From the NCBI GenBank assembly GCA_016713335.1, contig JADJPH010000028.1, forward strand, positions 9,958 to 73,957: DNA of 64,000 nucleotides, in the 5' to 3' direction. Below the pieces are notes generated by a model, which saw only the letters and a program-made list of their open reading frames with translations, was not told the origin of the DNA and searched no databases. Numbering within the stretch: position 1 is the first letter of the stretch; the number at the start of each line of letters is the position of its first letter. Shown piece by piece: positions 30,431 to 39,845 of this stretch. A program made the position numbers and the translations under genes. This DNA is from Candidatus Fredericiella danica (lineage in GTDB: Bacteria > Chloroflexota > Anaerolineae > Caldilineales > Caldilineaceae).

Positions 30431-31435
30431 TTGCTAAACATGGTATTGCCCAAGATAGAGGTCGAGGCGAGTTCTCAGAACTACGGCCATTTCGTGATTA
30501 GCCCGCTGGAAAGCGGCTATGGCATCACCCTTGGCAACGCGCTCCGCCGTGTACTGCTGTCCAGCTTACAGGGCGCTGCGATTACATCGATCCGCGTCAG
30601 CGGCATCCATCACGAGTTCTCGCCAGTTCCACATGTTCGCGAGGACATGACGCGGCTGATTCTCAATGTGAAGCAGATTCGTCTGCGCTCACGTTCCGAG
30701 GAACCAGTGCGCATTCATGTTGAGGTGAGCAGTGAAGGTCCGGTAACCGCCGGTGACATCATCACGCCGCCTGAGGTAGAGATTGTCAATCCGGATCAGT
30801 ATTTGTTGACTGCGGATTCGAACGACATCGATTTGGATATCGAAATGGAAGTGCGCCCTGGTCGGGGGTATAGTCCGGCTGAAGAACGGGGCCGGTTGCC
30901 GCTGGGTGAGATTCCGGTGGATGCGATCTATAGCCCGGTCCGCAAGGCTGCCTATCGTGTCGAGCGCACGCGCATTGGTCAGCAGACCGACTACGACAAA
31001 CTTAACCTGGAAATCTGGACGGACGGCACGTTGTCACCCGACGACGCATTGCGCAAAGCCGCCAATATCCTCGTGCAGCATCTGACCCTGTTGGCAGGGG
31101 CGGAGACAGTCGTGGTTGAGAAGAAGGAAGAAGCCGCCGAAGGCATTCCTTCCCGTGTCTACGATGCACCGATCGAGGAACTCGAACTGACGGTACGCGC
31201 CTACAACTGCCTCAAACGCGCCGGCATCACAAAGGTTGGCGAGATTTTGAAGCGCATGGAAAAGGGCGAAGATGAAATGCTCGCCATCCGCAACTTCGGT
31301 AAGAAGTCGTTGGATGAGCTGGTTGAAAAACTACGTGATAAGAACTATCTGACGGTGCCTGGTGTGGACTTGAGCGCTTACATGAGCGGCAACTACAAGA
31401 CTGCCAGCGAGTTGGATGGGGCGGACGAAGAGTAG
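30431..31435 (+). CDS. rpoA: DNA-directed RNA polymerase alpha subunit
   Basis: TTG 30431 is favoured as start because GGGAGGT lies 7 bases upstream; ATG 30440 is the alternative. The N-terminal dimerisation domain has ESGYGITLGNALRRVLLSSL and GAAITSIRV. The C-terminal domain (from about residue 250) has ELTVRAYNCLKRAGI and AIRNFGKKSLDELVEKL, the UP-element and activator-binding part. It has 334 residues and is intact. Confidence 0.97.
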   Translation: MLNMVLPKIEVEASSQNYGHFVISPLESGYGITLGNALRRVLLSSLQGAAITSIRVSGIHHEFSPVPHVREDMTRLILNVKQIRLRSRSEEPVRIHVEVSSEGPVTAGDIITPPEVEIVNPDQYLLTADSNDIDLDIEMEVRPGRGYSPAEERGRLPLGEIPVDAIYSPVRKAAYRVERTRIGQQTDYDKLNLEIWTDGTLSPDDALRKAANILVQHLTLLAGAETVVVEKKEEAAEGIPSRVYDAPIEELELTVRAYNCLKRAGITKVGEILKRMEKGEDEMLAIRNFGKKSLDELVEKLRDKNYLTVPGVDLSAYMSGNYKTASELDGADEE

Positions 31436-31501
31436 GCAGCGACGAGGGATCCTCGTCCAGCGCACAGGATTGCCTGTGTGCCAGTATGGGAGAGTGAAGT
31501 T

Positions 31502-31885
31502 ATGCGACATCGAGTAGCCGGACGCCACCTGGGGCGCAATACAGCCCAACGCAAGGCCCTATTTCGCAACCTGGTGCGTGAGCTTTATCTGCATGAGCGG
31601 ATTGTTACGACGGAAGCCAAAGCTCGGTCCATTCGTGGTGATGCCGAAAAGCTAATCACGAAGGCGAAACGCAGCGCGGCCGCAGAGGGCAACCGCGTAC
31701 ATGCCCAACGCCAGGTTGTGGCCTATCTGAATGACCAGACCGTGGCCAAGAAGGTTTTTGATGTTTTTGCACCGCGCTATGCCACGCGCAACGGTGGCTA
31801 TACACGCATGGTCAAACTTGGCCAACGTCATGGCGACGGTGCGGACATGGTGCTACTCGAGTTGGTGGACAGCCAGGCGGCTTAA
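31502..31885 (+). CDS. rplQ: 50S ribosomal protein L17
   Basis: ATG 31502 gives MRHRVAGRHLGRNTAQRKAL, with RNLVRELYLHERIVTTEAKA and RNGGYTRMVKLGQRHGDGADM conserved. It has 127 residues and GGAGAG ahead of the start. It closes the alpha operon; truA follows after 21 bases. Confidence 0.96.
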   Translation: MRHRVAGRHLGRNTAQRKALFRNLVRELYLHERIVTTEAKARSIRGDAEKLITKAKRSAAAEGNRVHAQRQVVAYLNDQTVAKKVFDVFAPRYATRNGGYTRMVKLGQRHGDGADMVLLELVDSQAA

Positions 31886-31906
31886 TGCTGCTGCGAGGCC
31901 GGTGAC

Positions 31907-32749
31907 GTGAACCAAGGCCGCCACTACGTGGGCGCACTGGTAAGCTACGACGGCGCTGACTATCAAGGCTTTCAGTACCAACCGCACGGGCCTTCGGTCC
32001 AGGGGGTGTTGGAAGCGGCGCTGGATCAGTTTGTTCAGCGTGACAGCCGGGTAGCTTGCGCAGGGCGTACGGACACAGGGGTTCATGCCAGCGGTCAAGT
32101 GGTCTCGGTCTGGGTGACATGGTTGCACGGGCTGGATAGTTTGCAGCGGGCATGGAACGTTCACCTGCCGTATGATGTAGCGGTCCGAGGTGTCTGTGAG
32201 GCGCCGGCAGGGTTTCACCCGCGATTCAGCGCTGTCGAACGGACTTATCGTTACACGGTGTGGAATTATTCATCACCGGACGTCAGGACCGCACTGCATC
32301 GTTGGCCGTTGACGGATCGGTATGCACTGTTTGAGACGCGACCGATTAACGTGGCCGCGATGAATGAGGCAGCGACATACCTGATCGGGGAACACGACTT
32401 TGCCACCTTCGGCAAACCAACCAAAGGCGAAAGCACCGTCCGGTTGGTGCGAACGGCAGAGTGGCAGGTGGTTGAGGATTCATTGCCGGCGTTGAGCCGA
32501 TATCCTGGCCGCAAGCTTGTGTTCACGATTGCAGCCAATGCGTTTTTACGCACGATGGTCAGACGTCTGGTTGGAACGCTCCTGGCGGTTGGGCGTGGTG
32601 AGTGGAAAGTAGCTGATGTTGAGCGAGCGCTAGCCGCTTGCAGCAGCCAAGAATCAGCACCGCCTGCGCCGCCGCAAGGGCTTGTGTTGGAAAAAGTGAC
32701 GTACCCGGGTGTGCTGGGTGCATTGTTTGAAGAAATGGAAAGGGCGTAA
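31907..32749 (+). CDS. truA: tRNA pseudouridine(38-40) synthase
   Basis: This modifies the anticodon arm of many tRNAs. The start is GTG 31907 (MNQGRHYVGALVSYDG). The catalytic aspartate is in GRTDTGVHASGQV, and FHPRFSAVERTYRY and the C-terminal FLRTMVRRLVGTLLAVG motif are conserved. It has 280 residues and an intact frame. The rplQ-truA-rplM-rpsI order is common in Gram-positive bacteria. Confidence 0.95.
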   Translation: MNQGRHYVGALVSYDGADYQGFQYQPHGPSVQGVLEAALDQFVQRDSRVACAGRTDTGVHASGQVVSVWVTWLHGLDSLQRAWNVHLPYDVAVRGVCEAPAGFHPRFSAVERTYRYTVWNYSSPDVRTALHRWPLTDRYALFETRPINVAAMNEAATYLIGEHDFATFGKPTKGESTVRLVRTAEWQVVEDSLPALSRYPGRKLVFTIAANAFLRTMVRRLVGTLLAVGRGEWKVADVERALAACSSQESAPPAPPQGLVLEKVTYPGVLGALFEEMERA

Positions 32750-32835
32750 AGCGGAAGCATCAAACCTGGGAGTCTGGCACAGCCAGCAACTCAGGCGCGA
32801 TGGAACGGTTTACGCATCAGAAAGGAGACCACAGC

Positions 32836-33276
32836 GTGAAGACCATTAGTCTTGGCGCCGAAGAAGCCCAGGAAAGCCGTGAATGGTACGTCGTCGACGC
32901 CGCCGGCAAAACGTTAGGCAGATTGGCAACTGAGATTGCCACCGTTCTGCGTGGAAAGCACAAGCCGTCTTTTACTCCGAACGTGGATAACGGCGACTTT
33001 GTGATTGTCACCAACTGCGAGCGCATCGTCGTCACCGGCGATAAGCTGGACACCGTGCGCTACTATCGCCACTCAACCTATCCGGGTGGTCTGCACAGCC
33101 GGAGCATGCGCGAACAACTGCAAGTCTTCCCGGACCGCGTGTTGTTTGAAGCGGTGCGCGGCATGATGCCGAAGACCAAGTTGGGCCGCGCGCAGATGAA
33201 GAAGCTGCGCATTTACAAAGGCCCAGCGCATCCTCATCAGGCGCAGCAGCCGAAGGTGCTGGAAACAGCCGCATAA
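32836..33276 (+). CDS. rplM: 50S ribosomal protein L13
   Basis: Homology begins at GTG 32836 (MKTISLGAEEAQESREWYVV), with AAAGGAG at 32821. It has GKTLGRLATEIATVLRGKHK, RYYRHSTYPGGLHS and AVRGMMPKTKLGRAQMKKLRIYKG in pieces, complete at 146 residues. It is an early assembly protein of the large subunit. Confidence 0.96.
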   Translation: MKTISLGAEEAQESREWYVVDAAGKTLGRLATEIATVLRGKHKPSFTPNVDNGDFVIVTNCERIVVTGDKLDTVRYYRHSTYPGGLHSRSMREQLQVFPDRVLFEAVRGMMPKTKLGRAQMKKLRIYKGPAHPHQAQQPKVLETAA

Positions 33277-33364
33277 GTGATCTACCGATCTCGGTCTCCG
33301 TCCGTAAGTGCTGGGGATGCGAGAGGGTTGGTGAAGAAGAGATTGGAAAGACGGAGAAAGTCGA

Positions 33365-33754
33365 ATGACTGAGTATACCGAAGCAGTTGGTCGCCGCAAG
33401 GAAGCCTCTGCACGTGTGCGCCTCTATCCTGGCACGGGTGAAATCATTGTGAATGACAAGCCCGTCAATGAGTATTTTGGGCGCGACCTGGATCAGATGA
33501 TTTTGCGCCAACCGCTCGTTTTGACCGGCACCGAAGGCTCGCTCAATGTTAGCGTCAAGGTGAAGGGTGGCGGCGAGTCGGGGCAGGCTGCAGCGCTGCG
33601 CATGGGTCTCGCCCGTGCCCTATCGCTGTATGATCCGAATCTGCGCCCTGTGCTGAAGTCGGCCGGTTTGCTGGCGCGTGATGCACGCGCAAAGGAACGC
33701 AAGAAAGCCGGTCTCAAGCGCGCACGCAAGGCCCCGCAATACACCAAGCGCTAA
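33365..33754 (+). CDS. rpsI: 30S ribosomal protein S9
   Basis: The 129-residue protein contains GRRKEASARVRLYPGTGEII, the GGGESGQAAALRMGLARAL motif and the invariant C-terminal tail ending QYTKR, whose last arginine touches P-site tRNA. The frame is intact. A terminator follows. Confidence 0.97.
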   Translation: MTEYTEAVGRRKEASARVRLYPGTGEIIVNDKPVNEYFGRDLDQMILRQPLVLTGTEGSLNVSVKVKGGGESGQAAALRMGLARALSLYDPNLRPVLKSAGLLARDARAKERKKAGLKRARKAPQYTKR

Positions 33755-33785
33755 TTTCAGGCTGGGTACGCGGTAATCAGAAAAG

Positions 33786-33836
33786 AAGCGCAGATCAGTG
33801 CCGAACTTTATGGTTCGATGCTGAGCTGCGCTTTTT
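33786..33836 (+). terminator. Rho-independent terminator of the ribosomal supercluster
   Basis: AAGCGCAG (33786-33793) pairs with CTGCGCTT (33826-33833). An inner TCAG/CTGA and CGAAC/GTTCG extend the stem, and a run of five T follows. It marks the end of the rplM-rpsI unit. Confidence 0.85.
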
Positions 33837-33850
33837 GTGTTTGGTAGTCT

Positions 33851-34267
33851 ATGATCAAAACAGCCATTCTCTGCATCCCAATCTATGACGAGCAGGCTAG
33901 CGCGGCGGTGCGCCGGTTACTGCACAACGGTGCACCTGGGTGCACGGTGCTTCTTGAGCAGAATGCGCCGATGCAACGCTATGTAGTCGAGGATCTGCTG
34001 CGGCGCTGGTCAGATGACGAGGAAATGGATCTCGTGCTGACCATTGGCGGGACCCTGCCGGCGCCGGGGCCAAGTGGCAGAGAAGTTGTGCCCGAGGCGA
34101 CGCTAGCTGTTGCCGAGCGCCAATTGCCGGGGATCTCGGAAGCGATGCGAGCGCACGCGGCGGTGCGGACGCCGTTGGCGTGGCTTGACCGGGGACTCCT
34201 CCTTGCGTCCCTGCGGGAGATATTCTTCCTTCCCTCTTTGCGGCTTGGCGGGGAGGCTCTGCTTTAG
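33851..34267 (+). CDS. MogA/MoaB-like molybdopterin-binding domain protein, C-terminus replaced by a repeat
   Basis: The 138-residue frame matches the MoCF-biosynthesis fold in its middle: MDLVLTIGGTLPAPGPSG, then REVVPEATLAVAERQLPGISEAMRAHA and TPLAWLDRGL. The family normally continues with a GTTLVVNLPGSP-type segment. Instead, from 34204 the DNA becomes a copy of repeat family C, coding LASLREIFFLPSLRLGG, and stops. TGGT of the active loop reads IGGT. It would adenylylate or bind molybdopterin if functional, which would suit the molybdenum enzyme at 308-4266, but truncation makes activity doubtful. Confidence 0.6.
   Translation: MIKTAILCIPIYDEQASAAVRRLLHNGAPGCTVLLEQNAPMQRYVVEDLLRRWSDDEEMDLVLTIGGTLPAPGPSGREVVPEATLAVAERQLPGISEAMRAHAAVRTPLAWLDRGLLLASLREIFFLPSLRLGGEALL
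34204..34258 (+). repeat. Dispersed repeat, family C, forming the end of the MogA-like frame
   Basis: TGCGTCCCTGCGGGAGAT followed by a TTCTTCCT-CTTTGCGGCTT stretch matches the reverse complement of 38311-38350 almost base for base (18 identical at the start). The two copies are in opposite orientation, 4 kb apart. Confidence 0.65.
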
Positions 34268-34281
34268 GATCGATGGGGTAA

Positions 34282-34318
34282 AAAACACCCAGAAAGCACC
34301 ATGCCTTCCGGGTGTTTT
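34282..34318 (+). terminator. Bidirectional terminator between the MogA-like gene and tal
   Basis: AAAACACCC (34282-34290) and GGGTGTTTT (34310-34318) are perfect complements, with A-rich and T-rich flanks on the proper sides. It serves the rightward gene and the leftward tal. Confidence 0.75.
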
Positions 34319-34334
34319 GGTGTTCGTCGCGGGG

Positions 34335-35456
34335 TCAGGCTGAAATCAGTTCCTTGCGTTTGTCTTCGATTGCCGCCAGCAACTGCACGAAGGAATCGGC
34401 AAACTTCTTGACGCCGTCCGCTTCGAGTTCGTCGGTGACTGCGTTGAGCGAGATGCCCAGCGCAGCCAATGCCGCCAGCTCGGCGGTAGCCACGCCCACA
34501 TCCTGGTCGACGGTGCGCTTGGGCACGCCGTGGTCGAGGAACGCATCCACCGTGCCCGGTGGCATTGTGTTGACAGTGTGTGGTCCGATCAGCGTATCGA
34601 CATAGATGAGGTCGGGGTAGGCCGGATTCTTGGTGCTGGTGCTTGCCCAAAGCGGGCGCTGGACCCGTGCGCCGGCAACGGCGAGGCGATCCCACCGTTC
34701 TCCCTGGAATTTTTCTTGAAACTGCGCATAGGCGAGTTTGCTGTTGGCAATCGCGATCTTGCCCTGGAGTGCAGTGGCGGCGGCAGCCTGGGCGGGGTTG
34801 GCCTGTGCGATCTGCGCCAACCGTGCGTCGATGTTGACGTCGACGCGGCTTACAAAGAAGCTGGCGACGGAGGCGATCTTGTCGATCGGTTTGCCCGCTG
34901 CAAGCCTGTCTTCGAGACCGGCCATAAAGGCTTCTTTGACCTCGGCGTACCGTTCGAGGCTGAAGATCAAGGTCACGTTGATGTTGACGCCGGCGGCCAG
35001 CAGGCGACGGATGGCCGGAAGCCCCGGGCGCGTGGCCGGCACCTTGATCATCAAGTTGGGGCGGTCAACCGCGGCGTGGAGGCGGAGACCTTCGGCGACC
35101 GTGGCCTCGGTGTCAAACGCCAGATCCGGGGCGACTTCGAGGCTCACAAAGCCGTCATGGCCCCCTTGCGCATCATAGACCGGGCGCAGTACGTCGGCTG
35201 CGGCCTTGATGTCGGCGACCGCCAGGCTTTCGAAGAGTGTCTTGGGGTCGGATGTTGTGACGACGAGTTCAGATAACTCAGCGGCGTAGGCATCGCTCTT
35301 GGTGATAGCCTGTTGAAAGATTGTCGGGTTTGAGGTGACGCCGGCAACGCCGCTTTCCACCAGTTTGCGCAAACCACCGGACTTGATCAGGCTTCGCTCG
35401 ATATAGTCCAGCCATACGCTTTGGCCTAACCCATACCGTTCTTGAATTCGGTTCAT
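34335..35456 (-). CDS. tal: Transaldolase (type 2, actinobacterial-like)
   Basis: This moves a dihydroxyacetone unit between sugar phosphates in the pentose phosphate pathway. The 373-residue protein starts MNRIQERYGLGQSVWLDYI and has GVTSNPTIFQQAI, DGFVSLEVAP, the Schiff-base lysine in NLMIKVPAT and NVTLIFSLERYAEV. Length and motifs fit the longer bacterial class rather than the 316-residue TalB. It stands alone, reading away from the surface protein, with a good terminator at its end. Confidence 0.94.
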   Translation of the reverse strand: MNRIQERYGLGQSVWLDYIERSLIKSGGLRKLVESGVAGVTSNPTIFQQAITKSDAYAAELSELVVTTSDPKTLFESLAVADIKAAADVLRPVYDAQGGHDGFVSLEVAPDLAFDTEATVAEGLRLHAAVDRPNLMIKVPATRPGLPAIRRLLAAGVNINVTLIFSLERYAEVKEAFMAGLEDRLAAGKPIDKIASVASFFVSRVDVNIDARLAQIAQANPAQAAAATALQGKIAIANSKLAYAQFQEKFQGERWDRLAVAGARVQRPLWASTSTKNPAYPDLIYVDTLIGPHTVNTMPPGTVDAFLDHGVPKRTVDQDVGVATAELAALAALGISLNAVTDELEADGVKKFADSFVQLLAAIEDKRKELISA

Positions 35457-35677
35457 TTTCTCACCTGTGTTGTGTTCATGCCGGGACTAATCTGCCTATG
35501 GGATAGTCTACCACGCAGAGGGGAGGAAGGGGAACAAGCGCGGGGGTGGGGGCATTTCAAAGTTGGGAACACAAATTGTCAATAGGTTGAGGATCGTGTG
35601 GGGGAAGTGATGGCGCCGGCCAGGCAAAGCAGGGGCCGTGCCTGGCCGGATGATTGCTGTTCATCGACGTCGATGGA

Positions 35678-37850
35678 TCATTTCCTGATCGCGGGCAGGT
35701 TCACGAGTTCGCCAACAACAAACACATTGGGATGCGTCGACCTATAACAATAGTAGTGGTTTGGACTATAACAATACCATTGCGGATATTGGTTCAGCGG
35801 ATTCCATTCTTCCCAATCCATCACGATCACGACGTCATACAATGCAGAAGGAATATCGTTACCAACGAACGTATATGACCAGCTCGTTTCCGTGTCACCG
35901 CAAGTCTTCGCATAAAATTCGTCACCTTTACCTTGGGCGATAGCTTTTTCGTATTCCTTGCGAAGCTTCACGAGTTCTTTCATCCAAAGCTCCATGCGAA
36001 AGCCATCATCAATTGAATAATATACGTGTATCGGTAATTCCACTGATGGATCGGGGTTATGGATGTACTCTTGTAAGGTCGGCTCCGGTACGCACCGATG
36101 CGGCCAAACACCACTGATGACCACGCGCACCTGTTCTCCAGTTCGATACTGGAATTGCGATGGTGCCACCTTTGGGCGCGCATCATGTCTGAAGTACGGA
36201 TCAGTGGTCAACGCCAGACCGGCAGATGCACTGCCTGTCTGCTCGCTGCCGATAAAACTGACCGTGTTCGTGACACTTCTTGCGTACGAACCCGTGTTCC
36301 CGATCTCAAACACAAAGGTAGCGTTCTGTTGGGCCGCAAGCGACCCGCTCCATGCGATGCTGTTATCAGTGACCGTTGTGCCTGGTGGTGGTTCTTCCCT
36401 CCAGAGAAAAAATCGAATTTGCGCAGGAAGGCTATCAGTTATCGATACATTTCTGTCGGCGCCGGTTCCAGCGTTCGAAAGAACAATCGTATAGGCAATT
36501 ACCTGCCCTGGCAACGCAAAATCAGGTCTCACAACTTTTGAAATATGGAGATCTGGGACTAGACGAGGGCATCCGGCAGGAGGAGTGGTCTTGAAATCCG
36601 AGTATACGACTGAACCTTCAACCGTATCCCCAAAGCCCGGGCCAGTTCCGCCTGGGCCATCGTCCATCCCCCACCAGTTGTTGGGTGCCAGGATAGCAGA
36701 TTCATCAACGTAAGCGGTAACAGCCGCGTCGGAATTGTGGACTATGCAGCTGTCAGTCACAACGGTATTAGGGAATGATTCCGCATAGATCGCCCCGCCG
36801 GTTTCGCCGGCTGTGTTACTCACGATCTGCGTGCCTTGCACGACAAGTTCCGCCTGCCCAACATGAATGCCTCCACCAATAGAAGCGTGATTGTAGGCGA
36901 TCTGGCTGTCTACGATTCGCACTTTCGCCGTGAGGTCATCAATTCTCATACCTCCACCATCAACCTCTGCAACATTGCTAATGATCGTCGTATTGGTGAT
37001 TGTACCAGTGCCGCGGGAGTTCAATCCCACCACCTCGATTTGCGTGGTTGTCGGCAATGAACGAATTCTGGATGCTAAATGTACTTCCATCGATCAAGAG
37101 ACCACTATCGAAATTGCCGGTAATCTGGGAATTGTCAACATTGAGTACTCCGTCTTGACTGAGGATACCTGAGCCGAGGTTTGCGGAAATAGCTGTGTTG
37201 CTCATGCTCAGGGTCGTCAAGTAACTGCTGATTGCGCTGCCGCCATTGGAGGCGAATTCGGAATCGGTTATCTGTACAATACTGTTCGCGGCATGAATAC
37301 CAGCGCCTGAAGCTGATATATTGCTATACACTCGGGAATGACTTATCTCTGCTGTTCCACTTTCAAGATAGACTCCAGCTCCGTCATGAACGGCAAAATT
37401 GCCCTGGATGTCGAGATCGAAGAGGTGGATATTGCCTGTGCTTTTGATTCCTGCGCCGCCTTCACCAACAGGTGTCTTGCCGTTCTTGATGGTTAGGTTG
37501 GTGAGTGTCACCGTCGTACTACTTTCGATCTCAAACACGCGATACAAGTACGAACCACTGATCGCCAACAAATCGGTTCCTGGGCCTATGACGGTCACAC
37601 TTGACGATATCGGCGGCAGTGGACTGGCAAGTAAAATCGTTCCTTGCGCAGCCACTGTGATGACGTCATCTTCTGGCGATGCATTGGCATCTAGAATCGC
37701 TTGTCTCAACGATCCCGGCCCATTGTCGGCAGTGGTCGTGACAACAATGTTTTCGGCCTTTGCCGTATCGAACATGACAAGTGCAACGGCTGCAAACGTT
37801 GAACACAGTAACAGGATTTTTCTGGCATGCGGAGTCAAAATGCGCTTCAT
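35678..37850 (-). CDS. Secreted beta-helix surface protein with a DUF11-like domain (one frameshift)
   Basis: ATG 37850 (MKRILTPHARKILLLCSTF) has GGAGGG upstream and a signal peptide ending near KAENIVV. A CSLREA/choice-type opening (TTTADNGPGSLRQAILDANA) follows, then beta-helix coils (GGAGIKS, GGGIHVGQAEL, GGAIYAES), then a DUF11-like immunoglobulin fold (LHISKVVRPDFALPGQVIAY), and a Tyr/Trp-rich C-terminal region ending VNLPAIRK. The frame breaks at about 37013: GGGIELPR joins GTGTITNTTII when one G is restored. Total is about 723 residues. It is probably a surface adhesin; no enzyme motif was seen. Confidence 0.8.
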
Positions 37851-38261
37851 CGGGGTACCCTCCATCTCATGTTTGCTTAGCACATGTTGTCCTATAACTT
37901 GGGTATTGTTCCAGATATTTCTCCCAAACCCACACCTGAACCTGCGTCGCCCTGCATGGCCCAGACCCGGAGCATCGCCCCCTGCTGGATCACGCCGCCG
38001 AGCGGACAGTTCTGTCTGCTCCGCTTGGCGGCGCAGCAGTTCGCTGATGTTCTGATCATAGTCTCATTGCGAGGGTGCGTCAATGGGGAAAGCGCAACGC
38101 AAGGGATGCAAGGAAGAGGAGACTCCCGCCAAGGCCCGAGGGGGACGGTGCCCCCAACTTGACAAAAGAAACTTACGAAAAGGCCCTTGTTTCTGGTCCT
38201 GCGGGGCGCTCAAGCGGAAAGAAACTCCTGCGGCGGATGCAATTTAAGTGCTGTAACCGCG
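37851..38261. other. Gene-free stretch upstream of the surface protein
   Basis: No gene could be supported here. It must hold the leftward promoter of the surface protein. The frames that are open lack start signals and family resemblance. Confidence 0.5.
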
Positions 38262-38512
38262 TGTTTCTTAATAGCCGCAAAGCCGCAAAGGAGGAGGAAA
38301 TCTCCCGCAAAGCCGCAAAGGAGGAGGAAGAAATCTCCCGCAGGGACGCAGGCGCAGCGAAGTGATCATTGACCACAAAGAGCGCAAAGAGCACAAAGAA
38401 TATGCGCGCCCATCGTTCTTTTCTTTGTGCTCTCTGTGTTCTTTGCGGTTATTTTCGAGCTTCCAGCGCACATTTCCCTGCGGCTCAGCGTCCCTGCGGG
38501 TGATTGGGTCCT
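38262..38512. repeat. Dispersed repeat cluster, family C
   Basis: Two tandem copies of AGCCGCAAAGGAGGAGGAA-type units (38282-38310 and 38311-38340) are followed by an inverted pair: ACAAAGAGCGCAAAGAGCAC at about 38371-38396 faces GTGCTCTCTGTGTTCTTTGC at about 38425-38446. CGTCCCTGCGGG recurs near 38490. Short frames across it code only repetitive Ala/Leu/Arg/Ser strings. It contains no gene. Confidence 0.65.
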
Positions 38513-38539
38513 TAGCATGATGGCTATGCCATCCGTAAT

Positions 38540-39016
38540 TCAAGCATCCTGGCGCCGGCTACGTGATACGAGCAACGAGATACGAATCACAAGTTCATTT
38601 TGCTTTTGGCTTCTTGTGCGCGTTAAGCCTATGGCTTCGAGAATCAGCGCCTTTAGCGCTGCGTCGTCGACTGTGCCGGTTTCGAAGAAGTCAACGGCGC
38701 GCACGGTGTTGCTATCGAGGCGGGTGTTGAACAGGTGCTGTGGATCTGCCATTTGCGCGCCCTTGGGGAAGGTGAGGCGCACTGCCTTCTTCAGGGTGTC
38801 GGCTACGCAGAGAATTCCGGCATGCGACCAGACGGGGACGCCTTCCGGTTTGGAAGGCTTTTTCCATTTTACCTCTTCCACCACCTCAGGATCTGCCTGT
38901 TTGATCACTGCGCGCAAGTGGGCCAATTTTTGACCCCGCCAATCAGGCGTATTTTCGATAATGGCGTCGATTTGTTGCGCTGCGGATTGCGCATCGGGAT
39001 TGCTATTTGCTTTCAT
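38540..39016 (-). CDS. DUF1801 (YdhG-like) protein with a repeat-derived tail
   Basis: The 158-residue frame has DWRGQKLAHLRAVIKQADPE, VEEVKWKKPSKPEGVPVWS and LTFPKGAQMADPQHLFN, typical of DUF1801. This small fold is found in stress or iron-related proteins of unknown biochemical role. The last about 20 residues (ELVIRISLLVSRSRRQ) are coded by a copy of repeat family A at 38560-38592, not by family sequence. The gene is single and flanked by repeats on both sides. Confidence 0.75.
   Translation of the reverse strand: MKANSNPDAQSAAQQIDAIIENTPDWRGQKLAHLRAVIKQADPEVVEEVKWKKPSKPEGVPVWSHAGILCVADTLKKAVRLTFPKGAQMADPQHLFNTRLDSNTVRAVDFFETGTVDDAALKALILEAIGLTRTRSQKQNELVIRISLLVSRSRRQDA
38560..38592. repeat. 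Repeat family A copy inside the 3' end of the DUF1801 gene
   Basis: TACGTGATACGAG, then CAACGAGATACGAATCAC. The first word is shared exactly with the right arm of the element at 43700-43720. Confidence 0.65.
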
Positions 39017-39437
39017 ACCCGGTTCGTCACTTTCTCTTCCTGTTGCACGACGCTGTGGACTTCAGCTTGATCTACGTTTACCGCCATTTTACCGTAGGTT
39101 TGTCGTAGCGTCGCACCCTTGAAGCGTGCGATGCGGATGGGGAGTGGCTGGAAAGTGAGGCGAGGAGGGTGAGGGCGGAAAGATCAACGCGGCGGACGGA
39201 GAGCAAAATATCAACGAGAAGCGGAGTTGGCGCGGAGAGCGCGGAGGAGAGGAGAAAGCAACGCAATCAGCAAGTGAAAGGCACCCAGGCCCCAGATTAT
39301 TGGGTTTCGCATAAGTTCTCGCTTCGGATATACTCTCCACTTCAGCTCCCACCGCCCGCTAAGAACAACCAACCAAAGAAGTTGTTCAACGGCGCCAATC
39401 AAGACCTATTCATATGTACAAAGGGGACACGTGCACC
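39017..39437. other. Gene-free stretch with a purine-rich repeat-like segment
   Basis: No credible gene. About 39146-39260 is strongly purine-biased (GGCGCGGAGAGCGCGGAGGAGAGG) and looks like a relative of repeat family C. Frames here lack homology and ribosome binding sites. Confidence 0.5.
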
Positions 39438-39743
39438 ATGATTGTCATCATCGGAAAAGTGACCATACAACCAGACAAGCAGGCATGGTTTATCGAGGAG
39501 ATCAATAAAGCTGTCGAGGCTACCCTACAAGAAGACGGGGTTAGTCGCTATGAATTGGTTCAAGCCGTGGGCGAACCAAATACGTTCATGATGCTTGAAG
39601 AGTATGCTGACGAGGCTGCTTTGGCCCATCACATGGGCACCGAGCATTTGAAGGCGCTCGGCGCTGCGCTCGGTAATGTGCTCGCAGGTCCCCCCGAGAT
39701 CAAGAGATACAACGTTACCAGTACTGAACTGCTGCAAATGTAA
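39438..39743 (+). CDS. Antibiotic-biosynthesis-monooxygenase (ABM) domain protein, putative quinol monooxygenase
   Basis: A small 101-residue dimeric alpha+beta barrel: MIVIIGKVTIQPDKQAWFIE, DGVSRYELVQAVGEPNTFMM, LEEYADEAALAHHMGTEHLKA. The alternating beta strands and the YADEAALAHHMGTEH helix are the ABM/YgiN signature. These proteins act without metal or cofactor on quinols or aromatic compounds, or degrade haem; the substrate is unknown here. ATG 39438 is favoured over an upstream ATG lacking a binding site. Confidence 0.8.
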   Translation: MIVIIGKVTIQPDKQAWFIEEINKAVEATLQEDGVSRYELVQAVGEPNTFMMLEEYADEAALAHHMGTEHLKALGAALGNVLAGPPEIKRYNVTSTELLQM

Positions 39744-39845
39744 CGTCATCCCACGCCCCGATCTCTGGTTTTTCATGGCGAGTGGCGTTGGCCGGCTCGT
39801 TAGGTTGCCGGTGAGGCGTCTCCGCGGGAGCATCCGGAAACCCTT

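Noticed and set aside
35654..36594. Several plus-strand frames across the surface-protein gene
   Set aside because: They are opposite a long protein with clear domains, and none has a start site or motif.
38075..38365. Small protein genes in the repeat cluster
   Set aside because: The frames code only low-complexity strings from family C repeats and lack ribosome binding sites.
39169..39441. Gene upstream of the ABM monooxygenase
   Set aside because: The sequence is purine-biased repeat material with no homology and overlaps the monooxygenase start.
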